Notes: generated from the sequence alone by a model not told the origin. Numbered from the stretch's first letter, positions 33,348 through 43,063 are shown. The stretch is 64,000 bases of DNA from Clostridia bacterium (GCA_017577715.1 PKRC01000001.1:62001-126000); one strand, 5' to 3'. Numbers and translations: made by a program.

Positions 33348-33955
33348 CAAGGAAATAATCTGTTACGTGGTGGTGCAGTATTCTAGTCAGCTCGGCCAAT
33401 TTTGAAGACGGGCCTAAAAATCCGTCAAGGGCACATCGATGAAGTTCCTGGTGCTGGCTCTCGACGCCCAGTCGGGGGTTGGTGCTGGGAGTTAAGGAAG
33501 GTGGGCGACCCGCAAAGGCATGCGGGCGTTGACCCATCTTCCGCGGAGACCCAAGTGGGTGGTAACCATCGTTTGCTACTACTTGGGCATGAACCTGTAT
33601 CGCGGCGAAAAGCTGTGTACAGTGTAGCCTGCCTTGAGTGGTATGGGTGGATTACAGATCAGGTTTCGGCACAATAGGGCCCATTGTGCGGAAACTATTG
33701 CTGTATGAAACCCATGCTGCAAAAGAGGCTAGAAATTGGCTGTAGCTGTCGGGGAAAGCCCCTAGACTGCTGTACGGTGTGTTGGGGATTACAGTGTGGT
33801 CTAAGTGGTGATCCAGTTTTACCGTTGGCGACACGGTAAGGCGGGGTTTAAAGGGAAACCGCTTCTTCGGCGACGGGAAGTACCCTGCCGGGAAATCCTA
33901 CTGGACCTTAAGCCGCAAAGTCTACCCAACACATCACCACCACGGTACATATACA
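33348..33955 (+). ncRNA. ole: OLE RNA (ornate, large, extremophilic)
   Basis: A ~600-nt non-coding stretch, GC-rich and structured, between the DUF212 gene and oapA. GTGGTGGTG (33367-33375) and CACCACCAC (33935-33943) form a terminal closing stem. Inner hairpins include CCCGCA/TGCGGG (33509-33526), CCCAAGT/ACTTGGG (33550-33587), GCACAAT/ATTGTGC (33669-33689) and ACCGT/ACGGT near 33830. Length, closing stem and the order xseB-ispA-RNA-oapA-dxs match OLE RNA as described in extremophilic and anaerobic Firmicutes, where it binds OapA at the membrane and affects tolerance to cold, alcohols and Mg2+. Short frames inside are not coding. Ends are estimated from the promoter and stem; a covariance search was not possible. 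Confidence 0.9.
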
Positions 33956-33987
33956 TATAGTTAGTTGATAGGGAGCGTGCATACCAC

Positions 33988-34722
33988 TTGTCCAAGGATG
34001 ATGGAGATCCATATAAGAGTATTAATGCTAAAAAAAGGGCAAGAATAAAAGATCAGAAAAATAACAAGAATGGTAAAAATGACGAGAATGGCAAGAATGG
34101 TAAGAATGGCAAGAATGGTAAAAATGGCAAAAAATGCAACAATGGATGGGCAAGAAAGGTCTTCGTTTTGACGTTTGTCATTGCATGTGCGTTTAGCTTT
34201 ATTTCAGAAGCCACCATTCGAAGGATGAGTAACTTAATAGTAGCAGCATTAATCTTATTCGTAATCATATTAATAGGCATAGTTTTTGATATAATAGGCA
34301 TCGCAGTGACATCTGCCTCTGAGGTGCCTTTTGTGTCTATGGCGTCCAAAAAAATACGCGGAGCCAAGGAAGCTATACGCCTTATAAGGAAAGCTGACCA
34401 GGTCAGCAGCTTTTGTAACGACGTGGTGGGCGACATCTGCGGAATTATCAGCGGTGCTGCTGGCGGCGTATTGACCTTGAAAATTATTGGGACAGACTTC
34501 ACGACATTGGAAGAAAGTCTCTTGAGCATAATAATAAGTAGTTTGATCGCTGCCCTTACGGTGGCGGGCAAGGCTCTGGGTAAAAGCTTTGCCATCACCA
34601 ATTGCGATAAAGTGGTGTATTATACGGCATACTTTTTGTCATTGTTAAATGAAAAGATAGACGTGCTGAACGGCAAGAAAAATTCTAAAGGCAATGCAGT
34701 TATGAAAGCGAGAGAGAATTAG
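33988..34722 (+). CDS. oapA: OLE-associated protein A (OapA)
   Basis: 244 residues. Positively charged N terminus with an Asn-Gly-Lys repeat (residues ~26-48), then about four membrane helices (VFVLTFVIACAFSFI, ~58-72; LIVAALILFVIILIGIVF, ~83-100; GIISGAAGGVLTLKI, ~154-168; SIIISSLIAALTVAG, ~182-196). The segment IGIAVTSASEVPF and what follows resembles the DUF21/CNNM (CorB-like) domain, as in known OapA. OapA is the membrane protein that anchors OLE RNA. TTG 33988 is the first start in frame, but GGGAG is 13 nt upstream, so the start is uncertain. It ends immediately before dxs. Confidence 0.88.
   Translation: MSKDDGDPYKSINAKKRARIKDQKNNKNGKNDENGKNGKNGKNGKNGKKCNNGWARKVFVLTFVIACAFSFISEATIRRMSNLIVAALILFVIILIGIVFDIIGIAVTSASEVPFVSMASKKIRGAKEAIRLIRKADQVSSFCNDVVGDICGIISGAAGGVLTLKIIGTDFTTLEESLLSIIISSLIAALTVAGKALGKSFAITNCDKVVYYTAYFLSLLNEKIDVLNGKKNSKGNAVMKAREN
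34063..34131 (+). repeat. 9-bp tandem repeat encoding Asn-Gly-Lys units in oapA
   Basis: About eight units of a 9-bp sequence of the type AATGGYAAR encode N-G-K (one unit reads N-D-E). The alternation of GGT and GGC and of AAG and AAA indicates the copies have begun to diverge. Such repeats can change in number by slippage without shifting the frame. Confidence 0.85.
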
Positions 34723-36621
34723 ATGGGCAGATATCCGCTGCTAGAATGCATTGACTCGCCTAAGGATTTGAAGCGTTTAAATATAGGAGAACTAAAGCAG
34801 CTGGCCGAAGAGATAAGGCGATTTCTGCTGGATAAAGTGTCCAAGACGGGAGGGCACTTGGCTTCAAATCTCGGTGTGGTGGAGCTGACCATTGCACTTC
34901 ACTACGTATTTAATAGCCCCTTTGATAAGATCATCTGGGACGTGGGACACCAGGCATATGTGCACAAGATACTAACGGGGCGAAGAGATCAGTTCGATTC
35001 ATTGCGCCAGTTTGGGGGATTAAGCGGTTTTCCAAAGCGCAAGGAAAGCGTGCACGATGTGTTTGATACGGGGCATAGCAGCACCTCTATTTCGGCTGCG
35101 CTGGGCATGGCCCGTGCCAGGGATTTAAAGAATGAAAAGTACAGCGTAATAGCGGTGATCGGCGATGGTGCCCTAACCGGAGGTATGGCTTTTGAGGCCT
35201 TAAACGATGCTGGCCATTCCAAGACCAACCTCATAGTTATATTAAACGACAACGAGATGTCCATATCCGAAAACGTAGGCGCTTTGGCTGCTTACCTATC
35301 AAGGGTCAGATCAAATCCCAGATATACCAGGGTTAAAAAGGGGATAAATTCGCTGCTACGTAAAATCCCGCGGATGGGTCAATATTTTGCCAATTTAATT
35401 GAAAAGTTCAAAAACAGCTTTAAATATCTCTTGATTTCGGGAATGTTCTTCGAGCAGATGGGTTTTACCTATATAGGGCCTATTGACGGCCATAACCTGG
35501 CAGCTCTAATTGACGTGTTGAAGAGAGCTACCATGGTGGAAGGGCCTGTACTCATCCATGTGGTCACCGAGAAAGGGAGGGGCTATGGTTTTGCCGAAAA
35601 AAATCCCGAGCTGTTTCATGGGGTTCCTCCCTTTGACGTGCACAGCGGCGAGATAAGCGTAAAAGGCGAGGTTACCTTTTCCCATGCTTTTGGTCAACAC
35701 TTGGTGGAGATGGCCCAGCAGGATCCAAGGATTGTAGCCATTACGGCGGCCATGCCTGAAGGTACCGGCCTGATTGAGTTTAAAAAGCGATTTCCCAATC
35801 GCTTTTTTGATGTAGGCATCGCAGAACAGCATGCCGTCACGATGGCTGCGGGGCTGGCGGCTAACGGTTTTAGGCCATATGTGGCTATTTACTCTACATT
35901 TTTGCAACGGGCCTACGACCAGATACTCCACGATGTGTGTCTTCAAAATCTTCCAGTGGTGCTGGCAGTCGATAGGGCCGGCATAGTAGGCGAGGATGGT
36001 GAAACCCATCACGGGGTGTTCGATATAAGCTACCTGCGACATATACCCAACATCACCGTGATGGCTCCCAAGAATATAGTCGAGCTTAAGGAGATGCTGG
36101 ATTATTCCTTGACCATGGAAGGACCGGTAGCCATTCGTTATCCCAAAGGCAACACTGGGATAGATGATGCGTCTCCTGTAAAGCCGCTGGAAGGCTTGAA
36201 GTGGGAAACCATGGTTAATGGGAGCGATTGTTGCATATTTAGCTTTGGCAGGATGTTAAAGGTGGCCTTGGAAGTTGCCAGCATCCTCAGAAGGGATGGC
36301 ATAAGCACTTGTGTGGTAAATGCAAGGATTATCAAGCCGCTGGATGAACAGCTGCTTATGGATATTTCAAATTGCATAGTCAGATGGATTACCCTGGAGG
36401 ATACCGTCCTTCAGGGAGGTTTCGGGAGCAGCATAAACGAGTTTGTTGCTGCCCATCAACTACCAGTGTGTGTGATGAATTTGGGAGTAAATGATAGCTT
36501 TGTCCCCCACGGTTCGGTGGAGCGCTTGCTCAACGAGCTGGGACTTGATTCACACAGCGTAGCATTTAAAATAAAGAAATTTTTGAGCGGATATAGAAAG
36601 AGGGCTTATGTCAACTTCTAA
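34723..36621 (+). CDS. dxs: 1-deoxy-D-xylulose-5-phosphate synthase
   Basis: 632 residues, full length. ThDP-binding GDGALTGGMAFEALNDAG and the following NDNEMSIS; GHSSTSISAALG near the start; the catalytic region DVGIAEQHAVTMAAGLA; DRAGIVGEDGETHHG in the transketolase pyrimidine domain. It makes DXP from pyruvate and glyceraldehyde 3-phosphate, first step of the MEP isoprenoid pathway. ATG 34723 follows the oapA stop without a gap, so the two are translationally coupled. Its stop overlaps tlyA by 14 nt. Confidence 0.97.
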   Translation: MGRYPLLECIDSPKDLKRLNIGELKQLAEEIRRFLLDKVSKTGGHLASNLGVVELTIALHYVFNSPFDKIIWDVGHQAYVHKILTGRRDQFDSLRQFGGLSGFPKRKESVHDVFDTGHSSTSISAALGMARARDLKNEKYSVIAVIGDGALTGGMAFEALNDAGHSKTNLIVILNDNEMSISENVGALAAYLSRVRSNPRYTRVKKGINSLLRKIPRMGQYFANLIEKFKNSFKYLLISGMFFEQMGFTYIGPIDGHNLAALIDVLKRATMVEGPVLIHVVTEKGRGYGFAEKNPELFHGVPPFDVHSGEISVKGEVTFSHAFGQHLVEMAQQDPRIVAITAAMPEGTGLIEFKKRFPNRFFDVGIAEQHAVTMAAGLAANGFRPYVAIYSTFLQRAYDQILHDVCLQNLPVVLAVDRAGIVGEDGETHHGVFDISYLRHIPNITVMAPKNIVELKEMLDYSLTMEGPVAIRYPKGNTGIDDASPVKPLEGLKWETMVNGSDCCIFSFGRMLKVALEVASILRRDGISTCVVNARIIKPLDEQLLMDISNCIVRWITLEDTVLQGGFGSSINEFVAAHQLPVCVMNLGVNDSFVPHGSVERLLNELGLDSHSVAFKIKKFLSGYRKRAYVNF

Positions 36622-37432
36622 AGAGCGATTGGACGTGCTGTTGGTCAGAAGAAATTTAATAGAGAGCCGCGAGAAGGCAAAGGCCGCTATAATGGCGGGG
36701 CTTGTATACGTAGGCAATAAAAAGGTGGATAAGCCTGGCACCTTGGTGAGGATCGATGAAGAGGTTACCATAAAAGGAGATCCAATCCCTTATGTCAGCC
36801 GTGGTGGCCTGAAGCTGGAAAAGGCTCTTCAAGTTTTTAGAGTGTCCGTTGAGGGGAAGGTATTTATGGACGTGGGGGCTTCAACGGGAGGTTTTACCCA
36901 TTGCCTTCTTTTGAACGGGGCCAAAAAGGTGTATGCAATAGATGTGGGATATGGGCAGCTGGCCTGGCAGTTGAGGCAGGACCAGCGGGTGGTGGTAATG
37001 GAGCGAACCAACATCCGGTACGTTACCGCAGACATGTTCGACGAGCCAATTCAGGGAGCCACGATAGATGTGTCGTTTATATCTTTAAAGCTCGTACTTC
37101 CTGTAGTGAAGGAGATAGTCCAGGAGGATAGCGATATCATAGCCCTCATCAAGCCGCAGTTTGAGGCGGGAAGGCAAAAGGTGGGCAAAAAGGGAATAGT
37201 GAGAGATCCCCGTGTTCATACAGAAGTCCTTTTAGGATTTATAGATACGTGCCAGGAGCTTGGCCTTACGCTATACGACATTACCTATTCCCCTATTACC
37301 GGTCCGGAGGGTAACATCGAGTTTTTAGCTCATCTGCATAAAGCTACTGCCTCTCCGTTCATATATGTGACGGCACAAAAGGTGGAAAAGGTAGTTGAAG
37401 AAGCCCATAAGGAGCTGTTGCATGGCCAGTGA
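36608..37432 (+). CDS. tlyA: TlyA family S4-domain rRNA 2'-O-methyltransferase (YqxC)
   Basis: 274 residues: N-terminal S4 RNA-binding domain (RLDVLLVRRNLIESREKAKAAI) followed by an FtsJ-type methyltransferase with SAM motif MDVGASTGGFTHCLL and later IDVSFISLK. TlyA methylates 16S and 23S rRNA in mycobacteria; the old name hemolysin is not supported. It lies between dxs and nadK as in Bacillus. Confidence 0.94.
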   Translation: MSTSKERLDVLLVRRNLIESREKAKAAIMAGLVYVGNKKVDKPGTLVRIDEEVTIKGDPIPYVSRGGLKLEKALQVFRVSVEGKVFMDVGASTGGFTHCLLLNGAKKVYAIDVGYGQLAWQLRQDQRVVVMERTNIRYVTADMFDEPIQGATIDVSFISLKLVLPVVKEIVQEDSDIIALIKPQFEAGRQKVGKKGIVRDPRVHTEVLLGFIDTCQELGLTLYDITYSPITGPEGNIEFLAHLHKATASPFIYVTAQKVEKVVEEAHKELLHGQ

Positions 37433-37443
37433 GGAGGTGCTGT

Positions 37444-38331
37444 GTGAAAAACATCGGTATTGTGCCCAATTTTTCCAAAGACCCGGATGGGGTTCAGACC
37501 AGTGCTATTGTAAGGGAAATACAGCGAAAAGGAATGCAGCCCCTTGTCTTACCTGAAGTTTTCCGGATTATAAATGTTGGAAAGGCTGTCGAAGAAGAAA
37601 GCTTTTACAGCCTTTCGGATTTCATATTTGTGCTGGGTGGAGATGGTACATTGCTGAGAGCAGCCAGGCAGGCTTGCAAGTATGGCCTGCCTGTTTTGGG
37701 TATAAATATGGGTAGGCTGGGATTTCTCACCGAAATAGAGGTTTCGGACATAGGGCTGGCACTGGATTCCATTCTAAAAGGTAACTATTACATTGAACGC
37801 CGCATGATGCTCAAGGCAAAGCTGGTGCGCCAGGGTATGGAAATACGCGAGCTGGTGGCTTTAAACGATATAGCCATTGCCAAAGCCTCCTTTGCTCGGA
37901 TCATTCACCTAAAGGTGTACATCAATGACGAGTTTGTGGGGTACTACCCCGCAGATGGGGTTTTGGTATCCAGCCCTACCGGTTCCACAGCCTATTCCCT
38001 GTCTGCAGGTGGCCCTATAATCAATCCTGAGATGGAGTGCCTGCTGCTTACGCCCATATGTCCCCATGCTTTGAATGCAAGAGCCATCGTCACCGATAGT
38101 AAGGATGAGATCCGCATTGAAGTGGCCGATAAAAGCCGCGATGTCCTGCTAACGGTGGACGGGCAGGAGGGGGTGCCGGTACATAAAGGGGATAACATAG
38201 TTATAACTAAAGCAGAGGTTGAGACCAGGCTTGTACGTATACGTCGGCGCAGCTTTTTTAACCTATTGAGGGATAAGATGGCAGAACGGCTGTCGGATTT
38301 ACCAGAGGCAGGAGGGGGGATAGAGGGATGA
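37444..38331 (+). CDS. nadK: NAD kinase
   Basis: 295 residues. [11 protein letters not shown] holds the catalytic Asp (residues ~63-73), and NDIAIAK and [18 protein letters not shown] are the substrate-binding motifs. It phosphorylates NAD to NADP. GTG 37444 is chosen, with GAGGAGG 6-7 nt upstream; an earlier GTG at 37429 overlaps tlyA. The end overlaps argR by 4 nt. Confidence 0.95.
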   Translation: MKNIGIVPNFSKDPDGVQTSAIVREIQRKGMQPLVLPEVFRIINVGKAVEEESFYSLSDFIFVLGGDGTLLRAARQACKYGLPVLGINMGRLGFLTEIEVSDIGLALDSILKGNYYIERRMMLKAKLVRQGMEIRELVALNDIAIAKASFARIIHLKVYINDEFVGYYPADGVLVSSPTGSTAYSLSAGGPIINPEMECLLLTPICPHALNARAIVTDSKDEIRIEVADKSRDVLLTVDGQEGVPVHKGDNIVITKAEVETRLVRIRRRSFFNLLRDKMAERLSDLPEAGGGIEG

Positions 38332-38786
38332 AGTTGCAGCGCCATGCCAAAATACTGGAACTTATACAGCAAAAGGACATTGAGACGCAGGAAGAGCTGG
38401 CCGAGGAGCTTAGAAACCACGGCTTTGACGTTACTCAAGCTACCGTATCTCGGGATATAAAGGAATTACGGCTCATAAAAGTTCTTACTCCTGCGGGGAC
38501 TTATAAGTATGCCACCATGAGCAAGATGGATTCCCAAAACTGGGAAAAGATGATACGCGTCTTTGTGGAGTCGGTTACCTCCATAGACTACGCTTCCAAT
38601 TTGATCGTGGTCAAAACCCTTTCGGGCAACGCGCAGGCTGCAGCGGCGACTATAGATGCGCTTAACTGGCCCGAAATTTTGGGGTGCGTAGCTGGGGATG
38701 ATACCATTCTGGTTGTGGTAAGGGATGCCGCTAAAGCAAAGGACGTAGTGGAACGCTTTAAAAAGTTGAGCCGCTATACCAGTTGA
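38328..38786 (+). CDS. argR: Arginine repressor ArgR/AhrC
   Basis: 152 residues: winged helix domain ([20 protein letters not shown] ... [18 protein letters not shown]) and an oligomerisation/arginine-binding domain ([31 protein letters not shown] partly: [18 protein letters not shown]). It controls arginine metabolism genes and lies at its usual place between nadK and recN. Confidence 0.96.
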   Translation: MKLQRHAKILELIQQKDIETQEELAEELRNHGFDVTQATVSRDIKELRLIKVLTPAGTYKYATMSKMDSQNWEKMIRVFVESVTSIDYASNLIVVKTLSGNAQAAAATIDALNWPEILGCVAGDDTILVVVRDAAKAKDVVERFKKLSRYTS

Positions 38787-38830
38787 GGGAGATTTATGTC
38801 GTTTTTGATGACAGGTATGGGGGTGCCTTC

Positions 38831-40582
38831 ATGCTTAGCCACTTGTCCATACAAAACGTGGCTCTCATCGATAACCTGGTAATCGAATTCTGCGAGGGAT
38901 TCAACGTTCTCACCGGTGAGACGGGTGCCGGGAAGTCCATCATAGTCGATGCCATAGGTTTAATGTTGGGCGAAAGGGCTGACAGGGACCTCATTCAGAC
39001 GGGAAAGGACCACGCCCAGGTAGAGGGTTTGTTTTGTTTAAAACATCCCGAAAAAGTAGCGTCCGTCCTGGAGCGGTACGGTATTCCGATGGAAGATGAC
39101 GGTACCTTGGTGCTGATGCGCCAGCTTTCCCGCAGCGGCCGAAACGTATGCCGCGTAAATGGCCAGATGGTAACCCTTTCTATTTTGAAGGAGATAGGGC
39201 AGTACCTGGTGGATATACATGGACAGCATCAGCATCAGTCACTATTAAATCCCGATTACCATATCGAAATTTTGGACCGCCTGGGCGGAGATGCCGTAGC
39301 TGTGCTCAAACAGCGGGTAGGGTATCTGTATTCCCAGTGGAGAGCTATAAGGCGTGAGATTGAGGAACTCATAAAGCTCGAAAGAGATGGAGAACGCATG
39401 AAGGACCTTCTAAACTACCAGATAAACGAGATTGCAGCGGCCAACCTCAAAACGGGAGAGGATACCGAGCTACTGAATGAACGCTCTTTGTTGCAGAATG
39501 CCGAAAAGATCATGGGCGTAGTTCACCATGCCTATGATGCCTTGTATTCGGGCAGTGTTACAGGGACGTCGGTAATTGATCAGCTGGCTATCATAAGAGA
39601 TCGTTTTGCTCAAATAGCCCAGTATAACGAAGACTTTGCGCGTATAGCTCAGGATATGGAAAACATATATTACCAATTAGAGGACGTCATAGACAGGATA
39701 AGGAATTACAGGGACGGCTTTGATTATGACCCTGGCAGGCTGGATGAGATTGAGGCTCGCCTGGCGTTGATAAATTCCTTGAAAAGAAAATATGGTTCTA
39801 CTATCGAAGAGATCTTGGAGCTTAAAGAAAAGCTAGAACAGCAGCTGCTTACCATTGAAAGCGGCCAGGAAAAGCTAGAAGAGTTGAAGCTGCAGGAGCA
39901 CCAGGTTTTTTCCAATCTAATAGAAGTTTGCCTTCAGCTTTCCCGTAAAAGAAGGGAAGTGGCCAAGGCCTTTGAAGGGCAGCTGGTATCCCAGCTTAAG
40001 GAATTGGGGATGGAGAGGACCAGGTTCGCAGTAGATATATCGAGTCCCGATGTAAGCAGTACCGATGAAGATCGGCTTAAAACGTCGGTTTTAAGCCGCA
40101 TTACCCCTCAGGGGTTTGACAGCGTCGAATTTTTGATATCGCCCAATCCCGGGGAGCCCCTTAAGCCGCTGGCCAAAATCATATCGGGCGGGGAAATGTC
40201 CAGGGTAATGCTGGCATTCAAGACGGTACTGGCTGAAAAGGACGATATACCCACTCTGATCTTTGATGAGATAGATACGGGGATAAGCGGGCGGATAGGC
40301 AGCGTGGTGGCTGAAAAGATAAACGGGCTATCGCGCTCCCATCAGGTGATATGCATAACCCACCTGCCTCAGATTGCCGTCATGGCGGATAAACACTACA
40401 GGATCGAGAAGAAAGTCTACGATGGGCGCACTGTGACGCAGGTTCACCTGTTGGATGACCAAGAACGCCAGATGGAAATAGCCAAGTTAATAGGAGGAGC
40501 GGAAGTCAGCCACATAGGGCTGAAACACGCTCAGGAGCTGATTGACACAGCGCGCAAGGTCAAAGGGGCGATAAGCGGGTAA
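38831..40582 (+). CDS. recN: DNA repair protein RecN
   Basis: About 583 residues of SMC-like architecture: N-terminal LSIQNVALIDNLVIEF and Walker A TGETGAGKSIIVDAI, a long central coiled coil, then signature IISGGEMSRVMLA and Walker B TLIFDEIDTGISG. It acts in double-strand break repair. ATG 38831 gives the normal RecN start; an in-frame GTG-type start at 38783 overlapping argR would add 16 atypical residues. A strong terminator follows. Confidence 0.96.
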   Translation: MLSHLSIQNVALIDNLVIEFCEGFNVLTGETGAGKSIIVDAIGLMLGERADRDLIQTGKDHAQVEGLFCLKHPEKVASVLERYGIPMEDDGTLVLMRQLSRSGRNVCRVNGQMVTLSILKEIGQYLVDIHGQHQHQSLLNPDYHIEILDRLGGDAVAVLKQRVGYLYSQWRAIRREIEELIKLERDGERMKDLLNYQINEIAAANLKTGEDTELLNERSLLQNAEKIMGVVHHAYDALYSGSVTGTSVIDQLAIIRDRFAQIAQYNEDFARIAQDMENIYYQLEDVIDRIRNYRDGFDYDPGRLDEIEARLALINSLKRKYGSTIEEILELKEKLEQQLLTIESGQEKLEELKLQEHQVFSNLIEVCLQLSRKRREVAKAFEGQLVSQLKELGMERTRFAVDISSPDVSSTDEDRLKTSVLSRITPQGFDSVEFLISPNPGEPLKPLAKIISGGEMSRVMLAFKTVLAEKDDIPTLIFDEIDTGISGRIGSVVAEKINGLSRSHQVICITHLPQIAVMADKHYRIEKKVYDGRTVTQVHLLDDQERQMEIAKLIGGAEVSHIGLKHAQELIDTARKVKGAISG

Positions 40583-40610
40583 AAAGGGCCAATGGCCCTT
40601 TTTTTTTTGT
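40582..40610 (+). terminator. Intrinsic terminator after recN
   Basis: AAAAGGGCC (from 40582) pairs with GGCCCTTTT around AAT, followed by a long T-run to 40608. It ends the dxs-recN transcription unit before spoIVB. Confidence 0.9.
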
Positions 40611-40703
40611 CTTTTTTTGTTCTTTCATGTTTTGAATAATTCGCATTTTTTGAGGTTAACTTAAGTTTATGAATCTTAATTTAAGCAAATAGGACAGGAG
40701 TAT

Positions 40704-42011
40704 GTGGCAACTATGGAGAGATATAGAACTAGGAAACTGGTAGGAATATTTTTGGCATTGATATTTTTGTTCATAAACTATTCTCCATGGATCCAAAACT
40801 TTAAGAATATACCCTCAGAGCTTCTAATTTTTGAAGGCGATGCTCACATTCTCAACATCGGATTACCGCTTACGGTAAAAATTGAGGCTGACAACGTCAA
40901 TGTGCTAAAGTTCAACGGTAATTCTTTGAAGGATCAGCCTAATTATAACATGGCGCGACCTTTGACCATACAGACGGTAAATGAAGGCAGCGCTGAGCTT
41001 ATATTCAAGCTCTTTGGCATCATCCCTATCAAACAGATGAAGGTAAAGGTGCAACCGGTTAAGAAGATATTTCCCGGCGGCAATTCCATTGGCGTTTCCA
41101 TGTATACTCAGGGAGCACTGGTGGTTGGCATATCCGAGGTCATAGATCCCGAAGGTTTTATCCATTATCCTGCCAGCGAAGCTGGTTTGAGGCCTGGGGA
41201 TGTGATAGAAAAGGTTAACGGCATTGAGGTGGAAAATGCAGACCACCTTTCTAAGTTGGTCAACCAGGTCAAGGAAAAGGGACTTGAGCTGGAAGTAAGA
41301 AGGGGCAATACCATATTTAAGACAAATATAGTGCCGGTTAAAGATATGCACGATTCTAAATACAGGCTGGGCATCTGGGTACGGGACAGCACTGCCGGGG
41401 TTGGTACCCTTACATTTTACGATCCTGATACCGGACTTTTTGGCGCTTTGGGTCACGCTATTACAGATATCGACACCGGCGTTTTGCTGTCGGTAAAAAA
41501 TGGCGAAATAGTGCAATCCACCATAATAGATGTAAAACAGGGCAAGCGCGGTGAACCAGGAGAACTGAGGGGCGTATTTTCGAGCAAGCAAAAAGCCATA
41601 GGCAATATACTGCGCAATACCCCGTACGGAATATACGGCAAGGTGTATGGCCCTTTATCTGATCTTTATTATGATGAGCCTTTGCCCATATGCTCCCAGT
41701 ACGATGTGAAGGTTGGCAAAGCAAGCATACTGACTACAGTGGATGAAGAGGGAGTAAAGGAGTTTGAAATTCGCATAGTCAAGGTAAATGTTCAACAGCA
41801 TCCCAGCTCCAAGGGAATGGTGATAGAGATTACGGATCCGGAACTGCTGGCGCGGACGGGAGGAATTGTACAGGGAATGAGTGGTAGCCCAATTATTCAA
41901 GATGGCAAGATTGTGGGGGCCATTACCCATGTATTTGTCAACGATCCTAAGAGGGGATACGGCATATTCATAGAATGGATGCTGGAGGAGTGCCAGAAAA
42001 TCATCGATTAA
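40704..42011 (+). CDS. spoIVB: Stage IV sporulation protein B (SpoIVB serine peptidase)
   Basis: 435 residues: an N-terminal membrane anchor ([19 protein letters not shown]), a PDZ domain ([22 protein letters not shown] is spread over ~160-185) and the SpoIVB peptidase domain with its catalytic His in LGHAITDI and Ser at ~395 in QGMSGSPII. In Bacillus it is made in the forespore under sigma-F and sigma-G and triggers pro-sigma-K processing. Its predicted target, sigK, is at 4148. The GTG start at 40704 is close to AGGAG; ATG 40713 is possible. TAGGACAGGA at 40690 is one mismatch from the SpoIIID consensus. Confidence 0.95.
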   Translation: MATMERYRTRKLVGIFLALIFLFINYSPWIQNFKNIPSELLIFEGDAHILNIGLPLTVKIEADNVNVLKFNGNSLKDQPNYNMARPLTIQTVNEGSAELIFKLFGIIPIKQMKVKVQPVKKIFPGGNSIGVSMYTQGALVVGISEVIDPEGFIHYPASEAGLRPGDVIEKVNGIEVENADHLSKLVNQVKEKGLELEVRRGNTIFKTNIVPVKDMHDSKYRLGIWVRDSTAGVGTLTFYDPDTGLFGALGHAITDIDTGVLLSVKNGEIVQSTIIDVKQGKRGEPGELRGVFSSKQKAIGNILRNTPYGIYGKVYGPLSDLYYDEPLPICSQYDVKVGKASILTTVDEEGVKEFEIRIVKVNVQQHPSSKGMVIEITDPELLARTGGIVQGMSGSPIIQDGKIVGAITHVFVNDPKRGYGIFIEWMLEECQKIID

Positions 42012-42090
42012 TGTAAAGGTTTGGAGTTTCCTGTTGAAGGTTGATTTGGCAAAAAAAGTAGTAAACCGACAATTGTTTTTTGATGTACGG

Positions 42091-42119
42091 GCAGGAATTT
42101 TTTTGCAGGTGTCGAATAG
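42091..42119 (+). promoter_or_regulatory. Sigma-H-type promoter with overlapping 0A box, upstream of spo0A
   Basis: GCAGGAATT (42091-42099) fits the sigma-H -35 RnAGGAwWW, and GTCGAATAG (42111-42119) fits the -10 RnnGAATww except the last base, with an 11-nt spacer. TGTCGAA (42110-42116), a Spo0A box core, overlaps the -10. This matches the sporulation promoter logic of spo0A in Bacillus, where sigma-H drives it under feedback by Spo0A. Confidence 0.65.
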
Positions 42120-42168
42120 AAATTTAAGAGTAAGAGGGTCGGAGTTTGTATACGGGGGGTATTTTGAA

Positions 42169-43008
42169 ATGAAAAATAGTATAAAGGTGCTATTAGCAGA
42201 TGATAACAGGGAATTCTGCGATATTCTCACCAAATATTTGGAAAAGCAGGATGATATAGAAGTGGTTGGAGTAGCCAGCGATGGAATGGAAGTTCTAGAG
42301 ATGATTCCCAAGTTAAAGCCTGATGTAATCATCCTTGATATCATAATGCCTCATCTCGATGGTCTGGGGGTTTTGGAACGGTTGAATGAGTTGGGATTAG
42401 AGCAACTGCCTAAAATTATCGTATTTTCGGCGGTGGGACAGGATAAGATTACACAGCGGGCCGTTGCGTTGGGGGCCGATTACTACATGGTTAAACCCTT
42501 TGATATGGAAGTGTTTACAAAAAGGATCCGCGAAGTGGTGTGGGGCCTCTCGCCCGAGATGGGAGCGCCTGTATTTTCCGTCGACCAGTCACCCCAGAGT
42601 TTTCAGGCTTCCATCCTTCCATTGAACAGGCGCACCAATGAGAGAAGGTCTTCAATTGAGGCCGATGTCACCAACATCATTCACGAGATAGGGGTGCCGG
42701 CTCATATTAAAGGCTATCATTATTTGAGGGAAGCCATACTGTTGGTGATGAACAATATGGACCTTCTAGGAGGAATTACTAAAGAGCTTTATCCCATGAT
42801 TGCCAAAAAATTTAATACCACCCCCAGCAGAGTGGAAAGGGCAATACGCCATGCTATCGAGGTGGCTTGGAATAGAGGTCGCATAGAGACCATAAACAAG
42901 ATATTCGGGTATACAGTGCATGATGAAAAGGGCAAGCCCACCAACGGAGAGTTCATCGCCATGATAGCTGACCGGCTGAGGTTGCAGTTAAAATCTTCGG
43001 TTTACTGA
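42169..43008 (+). CDS. spo0A: Sporulation master regulator Spo0A
   Basis: 279 residues. Receiver domain with acidic pocket (LLADDNREF), phosphoacceptor Asp57 in [12 protein letters not shown], and Lys in MVKPFD; after a linker, the C-terminal DNA-binding domain with [18 protein letters not shown], nearly identical to Bacillus. It controls entry into sporulation. ATG 42169 has GGGGGG about 8 nt upstream; the frame is open far upstream to 42034, but that part is not homologous to anything and overlaps the sigma-H-like promoter. Confidence 0.97.
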   Translation: MKNSIKVLLADDNREFCDILTKYLEKQDDIEVVGVASDGMEVLEMIPKLKPDVIILDIIMPHLDGLGVLERLNELGLEQLPKIIVFSAVGQDKITQRAVALGADYYMVKPFDMEVFTKRIREVVWGLSPEMGAPVFSVDQSPQSFQASILPLNRRTNERRSSIEADVTNIIHEIGVPAHIKGYHYLREAILLVMNNMDLLGGITKELYPMIAKKFNTTPSRVERAIRHAIEVAWNRGRIETINKIFGYTVHDEKGKPTNGEFIAMIADRLRLQLKSSVY

Positions 43009-43033
43009 TTTGATAAAACGGCATTAAATGGAT

Positions 43034-43063
43034 GGCAGCGATCTTTCGCTGCCTTATTTTTTT
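43034..43063 (+). terminator. Intrinsic terminator after spo0A
   Basis: GGCAGCGA (43034-43041) pairs with TCGCTGCC (43046-43053) around TCTT, followed by TTATTTTTTTTG. Confidence 0.9.

Noticed and set aside
33402-33677. A 91-codon frame inside the OLE RNA region
   Set aside because: It has no ribosome-binding site, an odd amino acid composition, and overlaps base-paired segments of the OLE RNA.
34063-34131. Short tandem repeats considered as a CRISPR array
   Set aside because: The units are 9 bp, contiguous and in frame within oapA; there are no spacers.
40905-41591. 228-codon minus-strand frame opposite spoIVB
   Set aside because: The plus strand encodes a clear SpoIVB; the antisense frame has no recognisable domain.
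42034-42168. N-terminal extension of the spo0A frame
   Set aside because: The extra 45 residues have no similarity to Spo0A and cover the sigma-H-like promoter and 0A box; ATG 42169 gives the standard protein.
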